Shown: positions 1 through 9,051, counted from the stretch's first letter. The stretch is DNA of 64,000 nucleotides from Lachnospiraceae bacterium (GCA_003979345.1 RYVZ01000017.1:1-64000); one strand, 5' to 3'. Translations and numbers: made by a program. The notes: generated by a model not told the origin, from the letters alone.

Positions 1-19
1 AGATGTGTATAAGAGACAG
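1..19 (+). other. Tn5/Nextera mosaic-end adapter at contig edge
   Basis: Bases 1-19 read AGATGTGTATAAGAGACAG, which is exactly the 19-bp Tn5 mosaic end used in Nextera-type libraries. It is not genomic sequence. Open frames that start inside it (beginning MCIRDR or MYKRQ) are artefacts. Confidence 0.97.
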
Positions 20-256
20 GATCTCAAATGTCAGCATGACGGAATTGGCATCGCCGCGCACGATCCTGCCGATCTTTGGGATCTCCGGCGTCTTTTCGGT
101 AATTTTGATGACTTCGTGTTCGTCAATCATGGAGGAAGTTTCGCTGGTCTCATGTTCGCTGGTCATTGCAGAAGCTTTCATGATCTTATGCTCGTTGATC
201 CTGGCGGAAGTCCCGTTCACGGTTCCGCCTGAATCTGTAGAATTTGTGATGTTCAT
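20..256 (-). CDS. N-terminal part of an unknown protein, cut by the contig end
   Basis: On the minus strand a GAGGTG ribosome site sits 5 bases before an ATG at 256, and the frame stays open for 79 codons to the adapter boundary. The N-terminus begins MNITNSTDSGG, is rich in Ser, Thr and Glu and looks disordered; the last visible residues (IGRIVRGDANSVMLTFEI) look like the start of a folded domain. No family is recognised. The C-terminus is missing because the contig ends here. The gene lies downstream of the minus-strand nuclease gene but a terminator separates them, so it probably has its own promoter. Confidence 0.6.
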
Positions 257-384
257 TGGTTCACCTCTTTTCGTACTTTCCGGTTGTCAATTCATACCTG
301 ATCGATCTTCATGTCCTGTGCCTCCCTTATTGGCACAAATGAAATGCCGCTGTTTCGGGATATTTCTGCTTTTTGCGCAAAAAA

Positions 385-429
385 AAGACCACTCACTGTG
401 GAAGAATCCGCATGCTGTGAATTGGTCTT
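385..429 (-). terminator. Rho-independent terminator after the nuclease gene
   Basis: Read on the minus strand, AAGACCAATTCAC and GTGAGTGGTCTT form the two arms, followed by a run of eight T. It lies just past the stop of the nuclease gene at 436. Confidence 0.8.
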
Positions 430-435
430 AATTTT

Positions 436-1812
436 TTATGGATTGCATCTTTTGCAGGGGACATAGCCCATTGCGATCACATCTTCCCTGCTTCCGGAGT
501 AGAAAAACTTATTGCGTTCCGACATATCCAAAACACTGTCACAGTAGGGATAGTGGAATTTTCCGGTGTTGGTATTCAGCACATAGTCTGCATCGGGAGT
601 GACTGTGGGGGTGGAGGGCTCGCTTTCGTTATCGGTATTATTTCCGGGATTCGCGATGCTGCCGTCTGCGGCGTTAGAGCTGCCGGGCGAATTGTCCTGA
701 CCGGCTGAATCGCTTCCGCCGTTTGCAGGATTTCTGCCTGCGGAATCGCTGCCGCCGTCCGCATGGCTTTCTCCGGTCGCATAGTCAATGATGATTCCGG
801 GCTGTACATTATAGACAAAAACGTTAAAGCAGACTCCGGCACCGCTGTCCTCGACGGACCATGCTTCCATCAGAACGCCGTCCGCGACAAGGTTGCCGCC
901 GCGAAACATCGGCGTGACGCGGTAGAGGACGTGATTGCCCGTATCCCGCACATAGTCGCCGACCGTCTCTTCAAAGGGAAGCATCCCCACTGCGTTAAAC
1001 ATCCGTGTTCCGGTGATCAGGTTGCGCTCGTTTGCATTTTCTCCGGCAAGCTGGAAAGCGATCAGGTGACAGCGGTTATAAAGATAATTGCCGTCTATGC
1101 CTTCATATTTTACCGTATGCCATCCGCTCGGACGGATATGCCCGATTGCCCCGCGCTCCTCAGTCGGCATCAGATCGCGTCCGATATTGGCGTAGGCGGC
1201 ACCGCAGCGCCCAAGGCTGTCTAGCACGGAATAGCGTTCAAAGGATTCCGGTGTGCTGTCTGCGTTTGTAAAAAAAGGAACATTATCGTTAATTGTGGTA
1301 TAAAGTCCGCCGGAGTAAGCGGGAATGTCGTCAAGCGTGCATGGCGGTGCAGGGATGTCTGCATCGCCGGAAGGCGGGGACGAGTGAAGTTCAGCGCTGT
1401 CCGTGCCGATATCCGCAGGAGCTTCCGTTGAAGATGACGGGAAGTCGGGTGATTCGGAACTGTCGGAATGCAAGGTGTCCGGAGCGTTCGGCTCTGCGGA
1501 TATGCTGCCGGAGCCTGACTCGTCTGAGCCGCCGGATATGTTGTTGGGATTCGGGTTGACTGAATCTGCGGACATGCTGTTGGGGTTCAGACTGCCTGAA
1601 TCTGCGGATACGCCGCCGGAATCCGGATCGTCTGAGCTGCCGGATACGCTGATGTCGGTGGTGACCGATGTTCCGGCAGGAGACTTTGTGCCGCTGACCG
1701 GAGCTTCCACAAGGATTGTCAATATGACCGGAACGGCAATGATCACTGCGATGATCGGGAGCAGGATGATGGCGGATATGCGGTTGGATTTCTTTTTAGA
1801 TGATTTTCTCAT
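436..1812 (-). CDS. Membrane-anchored or secreted DNA/RNA non-specific endonuclease (DNA-entry nuclease type)
   Basis: 458 aa. Residues 12-35 form one hydrophobic segment (signal anchor). Residues about 40-155 are a Ser/Gly/Asp/Pro-rich linker built partly from 12-residue repeats. The catalytic domain follows, with YNRCHLIAFQL (His249) and the downstream NERNLITGTRMFN stretch, matching the EndA/NucA-like Endonuclea_NS_2 family, in which this His is the general base. A second low-complexity spacer leads to a C-terminal Cys module (FHYPYC ... CKRC), an Ada-like zinc-binding tail that is common on clostridial members. Likely role: degradation of extracellular DNA or nutrient scavenging. No other Met is available near the start, and a -10 box ends only six bases before this ATG, so the mRNA may be leaderless. 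Confidence 0.88.
   Translation of the reverse strand: MRKSSKKKSNRISAIILLPIIAVIIAVPVILTILVEAPVSGTKSPAGTSVTTDISVSGSSDDPDSGGVSADSGSLNPNSMSADSVNPNPNNISGGSDESGSGSISAEPNAPDTLHSDSSESPDFPSSSTEAPADIGTDSAELHSSPPSGDADIPAPPCTLDDIPAYSGGLYTTINDNVPFFTNADSTPESFERYSVLDSLGRCGAAYANIGRDLMPTEERGAIGHIRPSGWHTVKYEGIDGNYLYNRCHLIAFQLAGENANERNLITGTRMFNAVGMLPFEETVGDYVRDTGNHVLYRVTPMFRGGNLVADGVLMEAWSVEDSGAGVCFNVFVYNVQPGIIIDYATGESHADGGSDSAGRNPANGGSDSAGQDNSPGSSNAADGSIANPGNNTDNESEPSTPTVTPDADYVLNTNTGKFHYPYCDSVLDMSERNKFFYSGSREDVIAMGYVPCKRCNP
1499..1656. repeat. 36-bp in-frame tandem repeat in the nuclease linker
   Basis: Units begin at 1499, 1535, 1571, 1607 and (partial) 1643, each opening with GATATG, GACATG or GATACG on the plus strand. 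The period is exactly 36 bases, so it encodes a 12-residue repeat (for example SADSGSLNPNSM, SADSVNPNPNNI) without shifting the frame. Confidence 0.8.
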
Positions 1813-1818
1813 AGCATC

Positions 1819-1848
1819 ATTATATCAAATTAGAGGTGTGGTCTTCAA
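1819..1848 (-). promoter_or_regulatory. Promoter of the nuclease gene
   Basis: On the minus strand TTGAAG (1843-1848), an 18-base spacer, then TATAAT (1819-1824). The expected start of transcription falls at or next to the ATG at 1812, leaving no room for a ribosome-binding site. Confidence 0.65.
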
Positions 1849-2060
1849 CTGGAATCTGTGTTTTTGTTAAGAGGATTTGATGCAGGTGGGGCAACATACA
1901 ACTGTGCGTAATGTACCGCACAACTGCGAATAGACTTTGCGGTGCAGTCTGTGCTAAAATGGACAAGGACGGGTGTTTCGCTTTTTACGTGTAAAGATCC
2001 GGGCAGCCGGACGCTAAACCGATGAATCTGGGGAAACACCGCGAAGGGGGGGGTATACCA

Positions 2061-3119
2061 ATGCAGGAACGTATCATCAAATGGATTTTGCTGGCAGTCT
2101 TTGGACTGATTATCTTACTGTTATCAGTGACGCCGGTTTTTCGGGGCAGCAGGAAACAGCGGGAGTATCAGAAAAGAGGAATGCGCATGCTTGCCGTGCC
2201 GCGGACTAGGGTGATGGTGCTGCCGGCGCTTGGCATTTTTATCATGGGATTTTTGGGACTGTTCTCATATCTCGCGATTTCTGACGGCGCGTGGGAGGAA
2301 GCGGGCGACATGATCCTGCTGTGTCTCGGCATCGGGCTTCTGATCCTGATTTGCGGATTTTTTGCCGGATACTGTATGCAGAAGCGGCACACGCTTTATG
2401 ACGACGAACAGATATTGCCCGGTGAGCCGTTTCGCCCATACAAAAGGCTGACATGGCGTGAGATTTCCCGCATGGAGATCCAAAATCAGGACGCGTTTTC
2501 CTTATATGACAGGAACGGTGTAAAGTGTGTTACCGCGACGGCAGATCTGACCGGATATCATGATTTTTATGAGACGGCGGTGCGCTGCTGTAAGCCGGAA
2601 TACACGGCGGCTGCGGGCGGCGGCAGTGCCTATCAGCAGACGTATAGTACGTTTTCGGGAGAGGGCATGCTGCGTTACCGGACCGGTGAATATATCGTGA
2701 TGCTGGTGATCAGCCTGCTGATGGCGGGCATGATCTTTGTGATGGGAATCGTTTCGGGAAAAGACATAGCAGAGATGGGGGCATGGCTGCTTTCAAAGGA
2801 AGGTCTGGAGACGAAGCTTTTGGTGGCAGGACTCATTCTGATCAGCGTCGTCATGCTTATTTATACGAGCCTGCAAAAGATCACTTACGACAGCAGGCAG
2901 ATCACATTCTCGCGTTTTCCGAAAGGCAGCGAAAGCGTTGGCTGGAACGAAGTGACAAGAATTTCTTATTCTCCGCAGCCACGGGACCGGAGTATTACTC
3001 TGCACACGCAGAAAAAGAATTATACGGTCAGAGAAAGGCAGTTCCGCAGGGGATTTTCGGAACTGGTGCTGGAGCTTCAGAAACGGTACGGCGCTCCGAA
3101 GCAGGACGGCGTCAGGTAG
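2061..3119 (+). CDS. Unknown multi-pass membrane protein
   Basis: 352 aa from ATG 2061, chosen because a G-rich Shine-Dalgarno (AAGGGGGGGG) lies just upstream; an earlier in-frame ATG at 2022 has no such site. It has an N-terminal helix (residues about 5-27), a pair of helices at about 50-105, a hydrophilic region containing a PH-like stretch (LTWREISRMEIQ), two more helices at about 215-280, and a second PH-like basic segment at the C-terminus (GWNEVTRISYSPQ). The arrangement of membrane helices and PH-like parts resembles uncharacterised Firmicutes membrane proteins. No function can be assigned. It ends about 115 bases before the helicase gene and may share a transcript with it. Confidence 0.75.
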   Translation: MQERIIKWILLAVFGLIILLLSVTPVFRGSRKQREYQKRGMRMLAVPRTRVMVLPALGIFIMGFLGLFSYLAISDGAWEEAGDMILLCLGIGLLILICGFFAGYCMQKRHTLYDDEQILPGEPFRPYKRLTWREISRMEIQNQDAFSLYDRNGVKCVTATADLTGYHDFYETAVRCCKPEYTAAAGGGSAYQQTYSTFSGEGMLRYRTGEYIVMLVISLLMAGMIFVMGIVSGKDIAEMGAWLLSKEGLETKLLVAGLILISVVMLIYTSLQKITYDSRQITFSRFPKGSESVGWNEVTRISYSPQPRDRSITLHTQKKNYTVRERQFRRGFSELVLELQKRYGAPKQDGVR

Positions 3120-3233
3120 CAGAGAAGCGGCGTGGCGAAGGCAAGGCGACAAGAAGCAGAACGCCGGAGTGAAATCACAAAACAGCAGGACAGTGAAGCA
3201 GCAGGACAACAGACGGAAAGGATATCAAACGGC

Positions 3234-6200
3234 ATGGAAGATTGTCTGACATTATTTGAACGGGAAACGGCGGCATGGTTTCGTAAGACACTGGGCGAAC
3301 CGACGCAGGTGCAGGAGCAGTCGTGGGGCGCGATCGCGGCGGGCGGACATGTGCTCGTATCGGCGCCGACCGGAACCGGTAAAACCCTCTCGGCGTTTCT
3401 TGTTTTTTTGGACAGGCTAAAAAAACAGGCGGAGGAGGGGACGCTGAAGCAGGAATTGCAGCTCATCTATATCTCGCCGTTAAAATCACTTGCCGCCGAT
3501 ATCCGCGAGAACCTGAAAAAACCGCTTGCCGGCATCGGCGGGGAAGAACTTGTCACAGTCGGCATCCGTACCGGGGATACCGATCAGAGCGAGCGGCGCA
3601 GGATGGCGCGCAGGCCGCCCCATATCCTGATCACAACGCCGGAGTCGCTCTATCTCATGCTCACGGGCAAAAGCGGGCGCAGCGTGCTTACGACGGCGCG
3701 TGCGGTCATCGTGGACGAGCTGCATGCGCTGATCGACACGAAGCGCGGGGCGCATCTGATGCTGTCGCTCGCGCGGCTGGACGCATTGTGTGAAAGAAAG
3801 CTGCAGCGCATCGGTTTGTCCGCGACGATTTCACCGCTTGAGGATGCGGCGGCATATCTTGCGCCGGAACCTGTATTTGTGGCGGCTCCGTCCATGCGCA
3901 AGGACATTCGCCTTGAAATACTGGGGCCGTATATGGATCCGGATAAAAAAAGAACGGATTCGGTGTGGAAAGATCTGTCCGAACTTGTTTATCAGTATTG
4001 TCAGGGGCAGCGGAGTGTGATCGCGTTTGTCGAAGGGCGGCGTTATGCGGAAAAATTGTCATATTATGTTAACTTAATCGCAGGGGATGATTTTGCGCGC
4101 GTCCATCACGGAAGCCTGTCAAAAGAACAGCGTGCCGAGACGGAACAGGCGCTTAGGGAAGGGAGACTGCGTCTGCTGTGCGCGACGTCTTCGATGGAAC
4201 TCGGCATTGACGTCGGGGAGATCGACCGGGTGCTTCAGGTGGGATGCCCGCGGACGGTTTCGGGTACGATGCAGAGACTCGGACGCGCCGGGCACAATCC
4301 GAACCGGACAAGCGTCATGTATCTGTTTCCGAGAACTGCGGCGGAATGCGTGCTCTGCGGCATGACGGCAAAGATGACAAACGAGCGGCGCGTGGAGCGG
4401 ATGAATCCGCCGGAGGGCTGTCTGGACGTGCTGGCACAGCATTTGGTCTCAATGGCGGCGTCAGGCAGTTATGAGGTGGACGAAGTCATGAAAATTCTGC
4501 CGCGCGCGTGGAATTTCCGCAATGTAAAAAAAGAAGATGTATGCGCCGTACTCGCGATGCTGGCAGGGGATTATGAGCATAAAAAAGATATTCCGGTGCG
4601 CCCGCGGCTTTTATATGACAGAATCCATGAGACCGTGGAGGGAGACGCTTACAGCAGGATGCTTGCGGTCTCGGCAGGCGGCACGATTCCCGATAAAGGG
4701 CTTTATACCGTCCGCACGGAGGACGGGGTCAAGATCGGAGAGGCGGATGAGGAGTTCGTCTACGAGACGCAGCTAGGGGATCGGTTTCTGCTCGGTTCCT
4801 TTGCATGGCGGGTCATGCATATCAGCAGGGATACCGTGACCGTGCGTCAGGCGCCGACCGAGGGCGCGCGGGTTCCGTTCTGGCACGGGGAGATCAGGGG
4901 AAGGGATAAAGAGACAGGAATTGCCTTCGGAAAAATTCTGGCGTCCCTGCAGGAGGCGGAGGAAGACCGCAGGCTGGCGGAGGCGCTTTCGGAGCTTGGA
5001 TTGGATGAGGCGGCGGTCTCTCTTTCCGGGGAGCATATCAAAAGACAGATTGCCGCGACGGGCGGTCTGCCGACCGATAAGACGATCATTTTGGAGCGAT
5101 TTTACGACCGTTCGGGAAAGGCGCAGCTCATGGTGCATTCGGTATTCGGGCGGCGGGTCAACGCGCCGCTTGCGCTGCTTGCGGCGGGACTTGCCGGGCG
5201 TGAGCTTGGCGAGAATGTGGAGAGTGTGGACGATGAGGACGGCTTTTTATTGTATTCCTACGGTCAGAAGCCGCTGCCGGAAGGACTGCTTTACCGGCTA
5301 TCACCCGCGCATGTGTCGGAGACGCTTGCGGCGATTCTGCCGTCCACGTCTGTATTTAATATGGCGTTCCGCTATAACTGCGGCAGGGCGCTGATGATGG
5401 GTGTTCGAGGAAAATCCAGACAGCCGCTCTGGATGCAGCGGCTTCGGAGCGCGGAGCTGCTCGATTCGGTCGTGCGCGAAAAAGAGCATCCGCTCATCCG
5501 TGAGACGAGGCGGGAATGCATGGAACAGTTTTGGGACGTGGAGGGCGTGAAGGAACTGCTGAATCAGATACAGGCTGGCGAGATTTTGGTGCGCGAGGTT
5601 GAAACGGAAAGCGCATCCCCGATGTCGCTGCCGCTTCAGTGGGCGCAGGAGGCGAACGTCATGTATGATTACGCGCCGACGCCGCGCGGGATCCATGAAG
5701 CGGTAAAGGAGGAATTGGAGGAGGCGTTAAAGCGTCAGTCGAATCTGATTCTGCCGGGAGAGGAGGAGCTTGCCGCGGTGCAGGCAAATGATAAACTGCC
5801 GCAGGACGAAAAACAGCTCCATACGCTTTTGATGACGGAGGGCGATTTGACGGCGGGGGAGCTTGCCGTGCCTGTCGAGTGGTTTGAACAGCTGGAGAGT
5901 GAGGGGCGTGTATGCTATTTAGAGCAGGGACTCTGGATCGCTGCGGAGCAGGCGGAGACGTATCGGGAAGCGCTGACAGAATTCGGATGGCAGCGGAAAA
6001 GAGCGCCGGAGGAAAGCGGTAGCGCTGCATTAGGGGCAGCAGGGGATGCATCGGAAAAGCCGGCAGATGCGACTGCGCTGACGATTGACGGCAGCAACAA
6101 GCCAACGGGGGATTGCAGTCAGCACGAAACGGACTGTGGAGATACGGGCGGACAGCACGCCCGTGAAGCGGCGCAGCAGATCGTGCGCCGTATGCTGCGC

Positions 6201-7526
6201 TACCGCGGCGCGTCGAGCGTCGTACAGGTCGCGGAGAGATACGGATGGGAAGATGAGGAAACGGAAGGACTGTTAAACGAGCTTTGCGAACGCGGGGAAG
6301 TCGTGTTTCAGGAAGGGCGTTACTATCATGCCGTGCTCTATCAGCGTGCAAGGACGCGGACGGTCAAAAACCGCCGTGAGGAGATTGCCACGGTGGAGCC
6401 GGCTGCCTATGCAGCGCTGCTCCTGTCGCGCATGCAGAGACAGGCTCCGCCCGAAGAGTGCGTGCGCGCGGCGCTCTCCCTGTTTGCCGGAGCGGCGTTC
6501 CCGGCAGCGGCTTGGGAGGAATATTTGCTGCCCTCAAGAGTAAAAGGATACCGGGAATCGTATTTGGACGCCGTGCTATCCGAGGGAAGCTGCTTCTTTC
6601 GTATGGAAGAAAACGGCAGGGTATGTTTTGAACAGGCTGACCGGATCGATTGGGATGCGGGGCCGCAGATTCCGTGGGATTTATTATCCGAACAGGAGAC
6701 AAGGATGACGGAGGCGCTCAGTAAGCGCGGCGCGAGCTTTGCACAGGCGCTTGGCAGCGTACTGGACGGGGAACCGGTCTACGACGTGCTTCTTTCCCTC
6801 GTGGAAAAAGGAATCGTCTGCGCGGACAGCTTTGTTCCGGTGCGCCATGTGTTACAGAGGGGAAGTCTGCAAAAGGCGAATGCGAGAAGGCGGTTCGGGG
6901 CGCACAAAAAGCTGATGCAGGCGGGGCGCTTTGAACTTGTGCGAGCTGCAAAGCCGTTAGCCGTAAAAGAGCAGATGGAGCGGTGCTTTGACCGATATCT
7001 GATCCTGTGCAGGGAGACAGCCGCGGCGTTCGGGCTTTCATGGCAGGAGGCACTTTCCGTTCTTCGCGTGGCGGAATATACCGGCGAAGTGCGGCGGGGC
7101 TATTTTGTGCGGGGACTTTCGGGCGCGCAATTCATACGAGCAAAAGATTTTGAGAGCGTGACGGCGCTGCTTCGCCGTCCGCTTACGGAGACAGTCTGGG
7201 TGCATGCCGCAGATCCGCTGCAGCCATGGGGAAAACTGCTTACCCATGAGGATGGCAGGGCGTTTCTCAATGTAACGGGAAGCGCTGTCGCGATCCGCGG
7301 CGGAAGACCGGTCATGATATTTGAGAAGCAGGGAAAATCTTGCAGTGCTTTTGAAACTGCGGGATTGGAGGATGTGTTATTCTTATTTGTAGAGGAGTTC
7401 CGGCGCGGAAGGATTTTTACAGGGCGCAAGCGGATCGTGGTCAAAGAGTACCTGCAGGATTTAGCCGCCGTGTTTGAGAAGTGCGGCTTTGTGAAAGAAA
7501 TAAGGGATTATGTGTTGTACCGGTGA
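3234..7526 (+). CDS. lhr: Lhr-type large ATP-dependent helicase
   Basis: 1430 aa from ATG 3234, which has AAAGGA upstream and begins directly with the conserved FERETAAWF region; a GTG at 3132 in the same frame would add an unconserved basic tail. Superfamily 2 motifs are present: Walker A SAPTGTGKT near residue 43, DELH near 160, SAT near 195, and QRLGRAGHNPNR near 346. Beyond the two RecA domains come the winged-helix and Lhr-specific C-terminal domains. The family unwinds DNA or RNA:DNA hybrids 3' to 5' and is linked to DNA repair. Residues about 923-978 are a hydrophilic Ala/Gly/Asp/Thr-rich stretch that looks like an insertion between C-terminal domains. Confidence 0.92.
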   Translation: MEDCLTLFERETAAWFRKTLGEPTQVQEQSWGAIAAGGHVLVSAPTGTGKTLSAFLVFLDRLKKQAEEGTLKQELQLIYISPLKSLAADIRENLKKPLAGIGGEELVTVGIRTGDTDQSERRRMARRPPHILITTPESLYLMLTGKSGRSVLTTARAVIVDELHALIDTKRGAHLMLSLARLDALCERKLQRIGLSATISPLEDAAAYLAPEPVFVAAPSMRKDIRLEILGPYMDPDKKRTDSVWKDLSELVYQYCQGQRSVIAFVEGRRYAEKLSYYVNLIAGDDFARVHHGSLSKEQRAETEQALREGRLRLLCATSSMELGIDVGEIDRVLQVGCPRTVSGTMQRLGRAGHNPNRTSVMYLFPRTAAECVLCGMTAKMTNERRVERMNPPEGCLDVLAQHLVSMAASGSYEVDEVMKILPRAWNFRNVKKEDVCAVLAMLAGDYEHKKDIPVRPRLLYDRIHETVEGDAYSRMLAVSAGGTIPDKGLYTVRTEDGVKIGEADEEFVYETQLGDRFLLGSFAWRVMHISRDTVTVRQAPTEGARVPFWHGEIRGRDKETGIAFGKILASLQEAEEDRRLAEALSELGLDEAAVSLSGEHIKRQIAATGGLPTDKTIILERFYDRSGKAQLMVHSVFGRRVNAPLALLAAGLAGRELGENVESVDDEDGFLLYSYGQKPLPEGLLYRLSPAHVSETLAAILPSTSVFNMAFRYNCGRALMMGVRGKSRQPLWMQRLRSAELLDSVVREKEHPLIRETRRECMEQFWDVEGVKELLNQIQAGEILVREVETESASPMSLPLQWAQEANVMYDYAPTPRGIHEAVKEELEEALKRQSNLILPGEEELAAVQANDKLPQDEKQLHTLLMTEGDLTAGELAVPVEWFEQLESEGRVCYLEQGLWIAAEQAETYREALTEFGWQRKRAPEESGSAALGAAGDASEKPADATALTIDGSNKPTGDCSQHETDCGDTGGQHAREAAQQIVRRMLRYRGASSVVQVAERYGWEDEETEGLLNELCERGEVVFQEGRYYHAVLYQRARTRTVKNRREEIATVEPAAYAALLLSRMQRQAPPEECVRAALSLFAGAAFPAAAWEEYLLPSRVKGYRESYLDAVLSEGSCFFRMEENGRVCFEQADRIDWDAGPQIPWDLLSEQETRMTEALSKRGASFAQALGSVLDGEPVYDVLLSLVEKGIVCADSFVPVRHVLQRGSLQKANARRRFGAHKKLMQAGRFELVRAAKPLAVKEQMERCFDRYLILCRETAAAFGLSWQEALSVLRVAEYTGEVRRGYFVRGLSGAQFIRAKDFESVTALLRRPLTETVWVHAADPLQPWGKLLTHEDGRAFLNVTGSAVAIRGGRPVMIFEKQGKSCSAFETAGLEDVLFLFVEEFRRGRIFTGRKRIVVKEYLQDLAAVFEKCGFVKEIRDYVLYR

Positions 7527-7855
7527 GAACGCCATCGATTTTTTGCGGTAAATAGCAGGTTTTGCCGCCTGCGGCAAGCTCGTCAAGCATTACAACTTCC
7601 TGCGAAGTTCAAAGTATACGATGTTTTCAAGCTCATAATATTGTCTCCTTTGTTGTCGGTATATGCAAAAACTGCCAAAAGGAAAAAAGTTTTTACCGGA
7701 TTTACGAAAAAATTTACCGACCAACGCGGATGCGCATCGCGAAGCGTGAGCATGTGGGGAGCACATGATACCGCGCCCGGCGAAGCGGGTGTGCATGGAC
7801 TTCCGCATGATCGCGAAACGACTATGGTAATATGTCGTCAGATATATTATACGGC
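7527..7855. other. Gene-free stretch before the ABC operon
   Basis: No coding frame here looks real on either strand: the open frames lack ribosome sites and have shadow-like composition. Several short GC-rich inverted repeats are present but no clear terminator. The functional elements begin at 7856 (direct repeats, then promoter). Confidence 0.5.
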
Positions 7856-7889
7856 ATGCAGCTTACCCCGTCCCTGATGCAGCTTACCC
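7856..7889 (+). promoter_or_regulatory. Paired direct repeat, candidate LytTR operator
   Basis: ATGCAGCTTACCC occurs at 7856-7868 and again at 7877-7889, a 21-base offset (two helical turns), ending 9 bases before the -35 box. LytTR-family regulators bind two direct repeats about two turns apart just upstream of their promoters, and a LytTR gene is the third gene of this operon. The link is inferred. Confidence 0.6.
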
Positions 7890-7898
7890 GAAGTTTTG

Positions 7899-7926
7899 TT
7901 GACATTTGAACGGGCGGCGGTATGAT
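7899..7926 (+). promoter_or_regulatory. Promoter of the ABC exporter/LytTR operon
   Basis: TTGACA at 7899-7904, a 16-base spacer and TATGAT at 7921-7926, close to the sigma-A consensus. The first gene starts 77 bases downstream. Confidence 0.75.
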
Positions 7927-8003
7927 GAGGATACAGCATCGGTTCTATGAGTCAGACATACGGGAACCCGGCTGTTACAAAGAGGACAGATAAGGGGGAC
8001 GGC

Positions 8004-8903
8004 ATGGAACCGATCATAGAAATCAAAAATTTATGCAAACGCTTTGGCGAGATCAAAGCGGTCGATCACCTCAATTTCAAGGTGAAGAGAGGAGAACTGT
8101 TCGCGTTTTTGGGCGTCAACGGCGCCGGAAAGAGCACGACGATCTCCATGATGTGCGGGCAGTTAAAAAAGGATGACGGCGAGGTCATCATTGACGGAAA
8201 AAATCTTCACGACCATTTGGACGAGATCAAGAGCCTGCTCGGTGTCGTATTTCAGAATTCGGTGCTTGATCAGCAGCTCACGGTATTGGATAACTTAAAG
8301 AGCCGTGCGGCACTTTACGGAATCGGCGGGAAGACATTTGAAAGCCGGCTTGCAGAGCTGTCCGGACTGTTGGAACTGGACGGGCTGATGAAGCGTCCGG
8401 TCGGAAAACTTTCCGGAGGTCAGCGCCGCAGGATCGATATTGCGCGTGCAATCTTTCATAAGCCGCAGATTTTGATCTTGGATGAGCCGACGACGGGGCT
8501 TGACCCGCAGACGCGCAAAAATGTCTGGGAGGTCGTGGAAAGTCTTCGTAAAAATGAAAATATGACGGTGTTCCTCACGACCCATTATATGGAAGAAGCA
8601 GCAGAGGCGGATTATGTCGTTATCATAGAAAGCGGAAAAATAGCCGCAGAGGGAACGCCAATCGACTTGAAAAATCAATATACAGGTGATTTTATCACGC
8701 TTTACGGCGCAGAGGAGGCGGCGGTAAAGGCAATGGGACTGCCCTATGAAAAAGACGGTAACGCTTACCGGCTCTCCGTTCCCGATACGGCGGCGGCAGC
8801 TAAGCTGATCATGGAACATCCTTCGGTATTTACGGATTTTGAGATCGTCAAGGGAAAAATGGATGATGTGTTCTTAAACGTGACCGGAAAGAGAACAGAG
8901 TAA
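8004..8903 (+). CDS. ABC transporter ATP-binding protein (DrrA-like)
   Basis: 299 aa from ATG 8004 with TAAGGGGGA four bases upstream; the frame opens earlier (7947) but without a ribosome site. Walker A GVNGAGKST, signature LSGGQRRR, Walker B ILILDEPTTGLD and the H-loop THYMEEA are intact. The C-terminal extension ending near VFLNVTGK is typical of DrrA/CcmA-like exporters of drugs or lipids. It pairs with the ABC-2 permease downstream. A hairpin and tandem array directly after the stop could lower expression of the permease relative to the ATPase. Confidence 0.92.
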   Translation: MEPIIEIKNLCKRFGEIKAVDHLNFKVKRGELFAFLGVNGAGKSTTISMMCGQLKKDDGEVIIDGKNLHDHLDEIKSLLGVVFQNSVLDQQLTVLDNLKSRAALYGIGGKTFESRLAELSGLLELDGLMKRPVGKLSGGQRRRIDIARAIFHKPQILILDEPTTGLDPQTRKNVWEVVESLRKNENMTVFLTTHYMEEAAEADYVVIIESGKIAAEGTPIDLKNQYTGDFITLYGAEEAAVKAMGLPYEKDGNAYRLSVPDTAAAAKLIMEHPSVFTDFEIVKGKMDDVFLNVTGKRTE

Positions 8904-8913
8904 AAAAAGAAAA

Positions 8914-8934
8914 AGACCGCAAAGCGGTCTTTTG
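8914..8934 (+). terminator. Terminator-like hairpin between ATPase and permease genes
   Basis: AAGACCGC, loop AAA, GCGGTCTT then TTT. It sits 10 bases after the ATPase stop and before the permease in the same operon, so it is more likely an attenuator or a 3'-end stabiliser than a full stop. Confidence 0.6.
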
Positions 8935-8993
8935 CAAAGCGGTCTTTTGCAAAGCGGTCTTTTGCAAAGCGGTCTTTTGCAAAGCGGTCTTTT
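8919..8993 (+). repeat. 15-bp tandem repeat, five perfect copies
   Basis: The unit GCAAAGCGGTCTTTT is repeated five times without a mismatch (starts 8919, 8934, 8949, 8964, 8979). It consists of the loop, 3' arm and T-run of the hairpin at 8914, so only the first copy can pair with the single 5' arm. Confidence 0.95.
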
Positions 8994-9051
8994 ACGAATT
9001 TGTGCCTGCGGCTCAAAGTTCGCAGGTTGCGGAAAGGTATGGTTATTTAGT

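Noticed and set aside
3..431. Plus-strand open frame at the left edge
   Set aside because: It begins inside the adapter and runs antisense to a better-supported minus-strand gene start with a ribosome site.
5659..6351. 230-codon minus-strand open frame rich in Arg, Pro and Ala
   Set aside because: Shadow of the GC-rich helicase gene; composition typical of antisense frames.
8932..9051. Upstream extension of the permease with QSGLL repeats
   Set aside because: It only translates the 15-bp array; the ATG at 9052 begins the family-like sequence and has a ribosome site.
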